Positions 57,204 through 64,000 of a stretch of 64,000 bases of DNA are shown piece by piece. Both the position numbers and the translations under genes were made by a program. The DNA is from Cycas panzhihuaensis (taxonomy: Eukaryota > Cycadophyta), in NCBI GenBank assembly GCA_023213395.1, contig CM041465.1:45701741-45765740 (forward strand). Direction: 5' to 3'. Numbering within the stretch: position 1 is the stretch's first letter; every line of letters starts with the position of its first letter. Below the pieces are notes generated by a model. The model searched no databases, had not been told where the DNA came from, and saw only the letters and a program-made list of their open reading frames with translations.

Positions 57204-58440
57204 TTCGTTCAAAGCGAGTATTTAGCATGTTTTTGCAAGAAAAGACCTGAGAAATTCTTTTTCCAATAGAATGGAATTAAGATGAGGACAAATTATAATA
57301 GGAAAAGTGGTGCTCCAAGCCTCTCAAGGAATCAAGAACATGGCAAAATAAGTGGACCAATTAAAGCAAAATTAGTATAGGGAGTGAAAATCATATCTAT
57401 AATAAATTTGTGATATTTTATTGGCTCTAAAAGATGATTTTGGACCTTAAAGTAGAGCTAAAAAATAGTAATAGAGCCAAGAAGAAGGGGGAGATTTATA
57501 AGATTATGTTGAGCTTAGTCTTAAGAGAACTAAATTTTAATTAGAAAAATTTAACCTAGATAGATCACAAGATATTTGTAGTTGGGTAATGTAGATGGAG
57601 GTCTATTTCAAAACCACCTATTTAACCAATAAGGAGAAATTGGTAGTGGAAAGCCTATATTAGTATAGAAAAGCCTTATAATTTTTTCACTAATGGCAAA
57701 GAAATTACGAGGGAATAATCCACTATAACTAGATTTTTTTAAAGAAGTCTTTATTCTAGAAATATAAAGATATAAAAAAAATGGATTATTTCACCCAACA
57801 TACTAGGTTATAGCAAGCTGGTATAGTACAATCTTATACTAAGTAGTTCCAAGCCCTACATAATATGATGGGTACTTATATTAGTGGACCATAGCTTGTA
57901 GAAGTATACATAGTCGATCTTAGAGAAAATATCAAGTATTGACTAAAGCCCATGGAGGTTAGCTTCCTTACTAATGCCATTCACCATGTTAGAAATATTA
58001 AAGTAGAATTCAAAGAAGGAAGATAAAGTTTCATTTATCAGACCAAGTTTTATAAACCTTCCAGCTACTAGTTTATACTAAATTGGTTGCAGTCTGGAAC
58101 TAAAGTTGGTACTCTTACAAGGGAGAAAAATAATGAATAAATATCAAGAGTAGAGCATATCAAGAATAGAACATGTTTTCATTGTAGAGAAAAGTATAAC
58201 CAAGAATATAGATGCCCTCCTAAGAAGATGTTTATGATAAATAATAAAGAAGAGCCCCTCCCTAATGAAACTAAGGAAGAAATTATAGAAGAGGAAGCAC
58301 TGGTCTAAGAAGACAAAACCCAGATAGAGGAGCTATTAAATACAAACCTAAATAACATTTAGATATCACTTTAATCCATCATTGGGAAGAAGTGCATTCT
58401 ATAAACACTAAGATTTCTAGGGTTCTACACTCATAGAGAC
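57204..58440 (+). pseudogene. Gypsy-2 gag remnant
   Basis: Gag-like sequence is scattered over frames with stops. The clearest part is near the 3' end: RTCFHCREKYNQEYRCPPKKM at 58168-58230, a CCHC zinc knuckle in which the His is Asn. Upstream fragments around 57420-58120 look like the capsid domain (for example LKVELKNSNRAKKKGEIYK, SFIRPSFINLPATS) but are too broken for a precise domain call. The start codon is not identified. The reading is supported mostly by position between PBS and protease. Confidence 0.6.
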
Positions 58441-59180
58441 CATAGAGGTTTCTATTTTGGTGGATAGAAGTAGTACACACAATTTCATAAATCACCCTAC
58501 CACAGAAAAATTAAGTCTCATAGTAAAGCCACTCAATATATTCCAAGTGCCAATAGCAAACAGTAGGACCATGCCTTATGGTGGTTTTTATAAACAAGTA
58601 AGCTTATGCATTGCAAAGTACTTGACCATAACTTGCATGTTTGTCATGCCTATCAATGGTATTAATGTGGTTCCAGGAGTATAATGGTTATAAACCTTGG
58701 GAAACATTGTTATCAATTATCAGATGTGATTTATGTATTTTCACTAAAAGGGATATAAGTATAAGCTATAAGCTTTGGACATCCCTCTAGCATAATTGGT
58801 ATCATCTCAATGTATACTTCAAAAAATTCCTATCTCTTTCATGATTTCTTGTTATAAGATAACAACAAAAGAAGTTACCATGGAGGTATAAGAACTAATT
58901 AACTAGTATAGTAAGGGTTTTAAGGAATTACCACCTAAACTTCCTCGTAGTAGTGGATAAAAGCATGTGATTGATTTGGTTCTTTAATCAGACCTAATCA
59001 ATATCAGATTATATAGGAACCTATTCTATCACAAATGGGAGATTGAGCACACCACACAAGATCTTCTCCAATAGTGAATCATTATGCCAAGCAATAGTCT
59101 TTTCCCATCTCCAATTGTAATTATGCGAAAGAAAGATGGATTGTATTAGATATATAGATATTTTCAAGCTCTTAATAAAT
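58441..59180 (+). pseudogene. Gypsy-2 protease remnant and RT N-terminus
   Basis: Protease is readable from about 58450: ILVDRSSTHNFINHP, where DRS replaces the DSG/DTG active site of the family (DSGSTHNFI is usual), then LIVKPLNIFQVPIANS and YLTITCMFVMPINGINVVPG. After a stop at 58682-58684 fragments lead to ELPPKLPRSS and HVIDLVL, the normal approach to RT. The gag frame and protease frame differ by one frameshift. The element's maturation enzyme is therefore lost. Confidence 0.8.
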
Positions 59181-60440
59181 TAATGATCAAGAATAGATAC
59201 CTAATTCCCCACATCGATGATCTTTTAGATGAGCTTTATGGAGAAAATTTCTTCTCAAAAATTGATCTACATTTTGGGTACTATCATATTCGTATAAAAT
59301 TAGAAGACATACATAAGATGACTTTTCACATGCATAAAGGGCTATTCAAGTTTTGGGTTATGCCTTTTGGGTTGATAAATGCTCCTACGACCTTTCAAAA
59401 TATGATGAACCAAATCCTCATGCTATATATTTGAAAGTTTGTACTAGTTTTTTTCGATGATATCCTAATCTATAACTGTTCTTAGAAGGAGCATCTCTAG
59501 CATATACAAATCCTTCTCTAACTATTAAGGAACCTACAATTCTTCATAAATAAGAAAAACTATATATTTGGTCAAATAGAGTTAGAATATTTAGGGAATA
59601 TAATATCCTTCGATAGAGTGCAAATTGACTTGAAGAAAATTAAGACAATTATCAATTGGCCCACACCCAAGAATGTTATAGGAGTTCAGGGATTCTTAGG
59701 AGTTGTTGGGTTCATACATAAGTTTATCAAAGGGTACACTCATATAACCACACCTCTAATAGATTTGACAAGAAAAGAGGCATTTAAATAGGACCAATTA
59801 GTGAAAGTAATGTTCTAATAACTAAAGACAATTATGATTACTACCCCAGTTCTCACATTATAACAGTTTTCAAAACCCTTCATGATTGACTAGGATGCCT
59901 CTAGTTCTAGGTTAGGACTAATCTTAATACAAGAAGACTGACCACTAGCATATGAAAGTCATAAGATTAATAATTGTGAGTGCCTCAAGCTAATATATGA
60001 CGAAGAAATGCTAGTCGTTATGCATGTTATCTAGTAATGGTGACAATATTTGCTTGGAAATAAATTTATTGTCAAAACTAACCAAGATAGTTTGAAATAT
60101 TTTATGAATCAAACATCTTTAATATATGAATAATAAAAGTAGGTGAGTTGATTACAAGCATTCAATATTTTGATAGTTTACAATAAAGGAAAAGAGAATG
60201 CCATAACAGACGTGCTATCAATATCCATAATGGAAGACCAAGAAGGGGACAAAGTATCATTAAAAGCCATTACTTTAGTTAACCTAGCATGGATGGATGA
60301 ATTAGTCCAAGGTAATGACAAAATGCTTATTCTCAAAAAGTGTTATAAGAAATCAATGAAGGACTTAATAACAAGTACACTCACTAAGGATATTTAATCC
60401 TACAATAAGGAAAGACGTTAGTGCTCATAGGAGCAATAAT
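59181..60440 (+). pseudogene. Gypsy-2 reverse transcriptase and RNase H remnant
   Basis: RT: NRYLIPHIDDLLDEL, FFSKIDLHFGYYHIRI, FKFWVMPFGLINAPTTF and, after a stop at 59432-59434, VFFDDILIYN near 59450 (FFDD instead of the usual YLDD or YIDD). Further blocks: EYLGNIISFDRVQIDLKKI, INWPTPKNVIGVQGFLGVVG and KFIKGYTHITTPLIDLT. RNase H is poorly preserved; the stretch IVYNKGKENAITDVLS (60170-60225) is the usual linker before integrase (YKKGKENVVADALS in the family). Gly-Tyr-Tyr and Pro-Phe-Gly motifs are intact. Stops are frequent. Confidence 0.87.
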
Positions 60441-61618
60441 CAAAATGAAGATTTTAGAGGAGGCCTATATATCACCAATGGAAGGCCATATAGGAGTAGA
60501 TAAAATCTATTATAAAATTAGGAAAATTTTCTTCTATAAAAGAATGAAATAAACAATACAAAAGTTTATAGTAGAATGTGATCAATGCCAAAGATATAGA
60601 GGAGAGAATATAAGAATTTTGGGTCTTCTTTAACCTCTACCTATTCCCAGATAGATATGGGAGGAGATATATATGGACTTTATCACGAGGCTACCAAAAT
60701 TGAAAAGTAAGAATGCATTTTTTATTGTTGTGGATTGCTTAACTAAATATGCATATTTTAGGGGAACTTACGCAACAACAAAACCTCCTCAAATAGTAAA
60801 GTTATTCATCAAAAAGATATATCGTCTCCATGGGTTTCTAAAAGTGATATTTATCAATCATAACCCTAAGTTCACTAGTCTTTTCTGGTAAGAAATGTGC
60901 AGATTAGTAGGCAATAAGCTTAATATGAGTTCTATATATCATCCATAATTAGACAGATAGATATAAGCTGTGAATAAATGCATAAAGGGGCATCTATATA
61001 ATTTCACCACCTAGAGATCACACCAATGGCATAAATCACTTTATTTAATAGAATGGTGGTACAATACAACTTACCACACCTATGCCAAGATGACCCAATT
61101 CCAAGCATTATATGGATTTGAACCACCATCCATTCTTAACTGGACCTAGCCATCCAAAGTGAAACCAGTCGAAGAGTATCACTAATAGTCAAGATAGATA
61201 TTAGAAATCTTAATGGATAACCTAAACATAACTCACAATCAAATGAAGTAACATGCTAACCTTCAAAGAATATAGTGCATATTTAAGGTAGGAGACTAGG
61301 TTTTCCTATGATTATAACCTTACAAGCAAAATAACCTAAAATAAATAAGATGTAATAAGCTTCAACCAAAGTTTTTGGGATCCTATAAAATCTTAGCTAA
61401 AATTATAGAGGTATCCTATAGATTAGAGCTTCCCCAAGATTTTCAAATATATAATACATTCCATGTCCTCTTCCCTTAAGAGGAAGTTGGAAGAAAGGGT
61501 ACCAATCTAAATAGAACTTCCAATATTAGATGACGAAGGAAGATTATCAGCTAAACCAAAAGGTATCTATAACAAACTGTTATACCAAAACCTCAAGGTG
61601 TTATTGAAGACCACTTAG
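60441..61618 (+). pseudogene. Gypsy-2 integrase remnant, cut by a TRIM
   Basis: Zinc-binding part: GHIGVDKIYYKIRKIF, FIVECDQCQRYR (60480-60600). Core: YMDFITRLPKLKSKNAFFIV, KYAYFRGTYATTKPPQIVKL, then VIFINHNPKFTSLFW, where the second catalytic Asp is Asn (normally SDRDPKF). The third catalytic Glu falls on a stop codon before AVNKCIKGHL. The C-terminal part shows WWYNTTYHTYAKMTQFQALYG, KFLGSYKILAKIIEVSYRLELP and, at 61570-61618, PKPQGVIEDHL, close to the chromodomain entry of related elements. The reading frame ends at the junction with the TRIM at about 61619. Confidence 0.85.
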
Positions 61619-61628
61619 GTGTGTAACA

Positions 61629-61641
61629 TTACCTCCCCCAT
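61629..61641 (-). other. TRIM polypurine tract
   Basis: The minus strand reads ATGGGGGAGGTAA directly before TGTTACAC, the remaining start of the 3' LTR. Confidence 0.75.
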
Positions 61642-61756
61642 AAGGCGTCAACGTCTCGGCAACCCACTCTTGGTGACCCACTCCCAGTAATTTCATGCCT
61701 CATTAGGCCCTAGGCGAACACTACTATGCTGACGTTCTACCAAGGTCGTCCCCTCC

Positions 61757-61790
61757 GAGAATCGAACCCGTGACCTTGGCTCTAATACCA
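61757..61790 (-). other. TRIM PBS with adjoining tRNA T-arm-like motif
   Basis: The minus strand reads TGGTATTAGAGCCA (61777-61790), a tRNA-Met type PBS. It continues as AGGTCACGGGTTCGATTCTC, containing GGTTCGATTC, which resembles the T-arm / box B of tRNA genes. The matching arm sequence suggests either extended primer homology or co-packaged tRNA sequence; box A is not seen. Confidence 0.65.
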
Positions 61791-61792
61791 AT

Positions 61793-62050
61793 TGTTACGG
61801 ACCTTTTCTGTAATAGGAGCAAAATCAAGATATTTCAAAGAGTATTCAAAGACACAAGAGCATTTGAATAGATTAAATAGTTGAATGGCCAAATAATTGA
61901 TTAATTGATAAATATGAATGATGATACATATGATAGCTAGGGCTAGTTTTATATACATATCATACCTATTTACAAAGGTTATGTCTTTTATTAATGACAC
62001 CCCTTTGTTGATAAATGATTAATTAATCTCTTTAAAAGAGGTTTATAACA
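61793..62050 (-). repeat. TRIM 5' LTR (258 bp)
   Basis: Ends are inverted TGTTA/TAACA. The minus strand has TATATAAAACTAG as a possible TATA box near 61945-61960. The end at 62050 is inferred from the TAACA terminus. Confidence 0.6.
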
Positions 62051-62224
62051 ATATCCTTCAGAAACACACCAAAAGATTGTGTTCTCATGAAATCATAGAA
62101 TACTTTATCAAATAGAAAGTAATAGATAATAGTGAGGTGACATGGGAATATGAGGAATGGATGTAATAGTATTAAAATTTACTAGTGCTTTGAGAGAAAG
62201 GCACAATTCTGAAGGAGAGGAACC
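62051..62224 (+). pseudogene. Gypsy-2 chromodomain-like 3' end of pol after the TRIM
   Basis: After the TRIM the plus strand encodes HEIIEYFIK, a stop in place of Trp, KVIDNSEVTWEYEEWM (62085-62160). This resembles the core of a chromodomain (EY-IKWK followed by E-TWE) as found at the C-terminus of chromovirus integrases. It ends in the purine tract GAAGGAGAGGAACC (62211-62224) that precedes the 3' LTR. The match is short and from memory; the left side of the TRIM (VIEDHL) partly overlaps it in homology, so the join may involve a small duplication. Confidence 0.45.
62211..62224 (+). other. Gypsy-2 polypurine tract
   Basis: GAAGGAGAGGAACC directly before the 3' LTR start TATAACAA. Confidence 0.75.
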
Positions 62225-62772
62225 TATAACAACTCCATTAGTCTGGATGACCTCCCTCACCCTAGGGAAATCAACCTTAATATAGGGCTTAACATACACT
62301 ATTTTTATTCTTATTTTAGTCAACTTCTTAGAGTAGTTCTAGATGACTAAACTCTAGTTTGTGACTTCATTCTGGCTTACTTACATTAGGACTATTTGGC
62401 CACTTGTTTAAGGGCCCTTGAGACGTCATTCTAGGGCATCACATCGAATAACTTGGCTACCATATTTGTAGCCCTAGGGTTGTAGTATTTAGGAGGGAAC
62501 CTCACCTTGAAGAGGATAGTTATAAGAAGGGACATCATTGTAAGTTGTACTTAACATTTATTCAAGTATTATCACATCTATCTTATACTCTAGATTAGTA
62601 TAATCTTGTATATTCATCTTTTGTCCATAAGAAGAAATATCACATATTCCTTATTTTTGGTTTATATTTTCTTGTATATTAATATTTATAATAGTAGTAG
62701 AAGAGGTACTATTATGTATATTTTCTTTATTTAGGTTTGTTTATGTTCAAGAGATACCTTGGTGTCACTACA
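62225..62772 (+). repeat. Gypsy-2 3' LTR
   Basis: Same length (548 bp) as the 5' LTR. Ends CACTACA, followed by CAAAC, the right target-site duplication. Confidence 0.93.
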
Positions 62773-64000
62773 CAAACTAACTTAGAACAAGCCTTTTAGA
62801 CCCATGGATTTGAGGACTCATACTAATTACAAATCTCCACTCTATTTTAGCCCTTCCAATGTGCATAGACAAAACAAGGAATGCAATACAAAAAAGAGAT
62901 AATACGAGCCTTTCCTCCCTTTCATTTTGATTATTTTTATATGCTCCTTTCCTTTATAAATGAAATTACTTATATGAGAGATTTAGGGTAAAGCAAATAA
63001 GTAGGTCAAGCATGCAAGCAATGTTCTCCTTTCTTTCTTTTCAAAATAAACTTTAGAATTAAAAATACATTTAAAAGAAAAGTTCTTTTTTTTCTTCCTT
63101 TGAAAGTGAAATAAAGGTTATAAGAGGAAAACCTTGAGTTTAATTACTTCTTATTTTCATAATTTAATCTCTTATTTTCATGATTTTAATCTCTCCTCAA
63201 TGTAAGTTTGTTCAAAAGCAATAAACCACATTAAAAAGAATGTACATATATAAAAAAAAAAATTAAAGAAAATTTAGCAACATTTTTACTTACCAAATTG
63301 ACTTATTATAAGAACAAGTTTTAATCAAATATCAAAATCAACAAAAAAAAAGTTTAAAACACACTTAATGAAAGCATACCTCTTCAATGATCCTAACAAG
63401 ATTTGGGTAGCACTTTAGCTATGCAACATGCACTATTTAATTTGGTGGAAAGAATGGATAGAATAAAATGATGACTCCAACTTACTCCTTGCTCCCAAGC
63501 CTAATCTAAAAATAATAATTTAATGCATTTCTCCACATATCAAGTTAGTGTATACTATAGAAAAAACTCTCAAATTTAATAATGATAAAATGAGAAATCA
63601 AATTAAAAATAATAATGATTAAAAAAATAAAAGGATCCTCAAAATTATCAAGGTTTCCACCATATTAAGAGCTCAAATAGTGTTATTTAGCCTTTGTTCT
63701 CCTTCCTACACACTCTCATAGAAGTAGAATGAAACATATAAGGTGTAGAAAGCAAAAAACTAAGAATTCAAGCATAAAAAATAATTAAAAAAACACAATC
63801 TAAAATGAGATAGAATACAAATGGTATAGCGGTCTTTTCCTAGCATTTGGTTAGTGAAGGATGCTTATGGTATATGGCTCCAATCCAAGATGTCTCTAAT
63901 AATAATCTATCTGCAATCTCCAAGACAAAAGTGGAAGTCAATGAAGAAAGTAAATAAAAAAGAAAATTCTATTAGAAATTTAGAAGTATTCTAACCACAC
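62773..64000. other. No gene recognised
   Basis: AT-rich DNA with A and T homopolymer runs (for example near 63250 and 63350). No domain, LTR partner or RNA gene seen. Confidence 0.4.

Larger units (their letters stand above)
61619..62050 (-). mobile_element. TRIM-like small LTR element inside Gypsy-2, 3' LTR truncated
   Basis: A minus-strand unit with a 258-bp LTR (61793-62050, TGTTACGG...TTATAACA), a PBS (61777-61790), about 160 bp of non-coding interior and a PPT (61629-61641). The 3' LTR (left side) is reduced to about 10 bp (GTGTGTAACA). The interior carries no gene, as in TRIM elements. The interior reads GTTGACGCCTTATGGGGGA towards the 3' LTR. It is inserted near the end of Gypsy-2 pol. 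Confidence 0.7.
56642..62772 (+). mobile_element. Gypsy-2, Ty3/gypsy retrotransposon with TRIM insertion
   Basis: A plus-strand element with two LTRs of exactly 548 bp (56642-57189 and 62225-62772), PBS, gag, protease, RT, RNase H, integrase and a purine tract before the 3' LTR. Flanking duplications are CAAAT (56637-56641) and CAAAC (62773-62777). LTR starts are TATAGCAA and TATAACAA (TG changed to TA), ends CTACA. Stops are dense; it is more decayed than Gypsy-1. A TRIM-like element lies near the end of pol. Confidence 0.9.

Noticed and set aside
61757-61790. Possible tRNA gene on the minus strand
   Set aside because: Only a T-arm-like segment next to a PBS is present; no acceptor, D or anticodon arm can be folded.

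Overview
This window is AT-rich plant nuclear DNA made almost entirely of old, decayed LTR retrotransposons. The evidence is plant Ty1/copia and Ty3/gypsy polyproteins, primer-binding sites of the tRNA-Met type (TGGTATCAGAGC and variants), and two fragments of plant housekeeping genes. Nearly every coding segment carries in-frame stops or frameshifts. No intact host gene, RNA gene, CRISPR array or prokaryotic feature was found. The many old, nested, unremoved elements suggest a seed plant with a large, slowly purged genome, possibly a gymnosperm or an early-diverging angiosperm; the sequence alone does not fix the species.

Layout. 1-1.66 kb: a 5-oxoprolinase fragment next to an LTR that has a PBS on one side and a PPT on the other. 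1.66-7.8 kb: Copia-1 (minus strand) inserted with a GGGTC duplication into an LTR-like repeat (repeat D); an uninterrupted copy of repeat D lies at 28.1-28.9 kb. 8.5-21.1 kb: a nest in which a short-LTR element (149-bp LTR) holds a stop-riddled copia body (Copia-2), and its 3' LTR is split by a Ty3/gypsy element (Gypsy-1, minus strand, 14289-21029, duplication GTGTA). 21.9-26.5 kb: a very degraded minus-strand LTR element. 26.5-28.1 kb: gag-like debris leading into the second repeat D. 30.5-35.2 kb: Copia-3 (minus), lacking a 5' LTR. 35.9-37.0 kb: about 1 kb of (TA)n. 37.6-38.0 kb: a pyruvate decarboxylase fragment ending at the LTR of Copia-4 (plus, 38.0-43.5 kb). 43.5-45.9 kb: leader-like DNA with internal repeats. 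45.9-50.3 kb: Copia-5 (plus). 53.4-53.9 kb: an LTR fragment related to the 21.9-26.5 kb element. 56.6-62.8 kb: Gypsy-2 (plus, two 548-bp LTRs, duplication CAAAT/CAAAC), carrying a TRIM-like insertion at 61.6-62.05 kb.

How it works together. Nothing here looks like a functioning pathway. The useful information is historical: nesting order from target-site duplications, one empty-site paralogue, three LTRs flanked by PPT and PBS on opposite sides, repeated loss of integrase catalytic residues by G-to-A-type changes, and two host-gene fragments in contact with or close to LTRs. I did not find a convincing new biological system. The best leads are the PPT-LTR-PBS units, the TRIM with a tRNA T-arm-like extension of its PBS, and the gene fragments.
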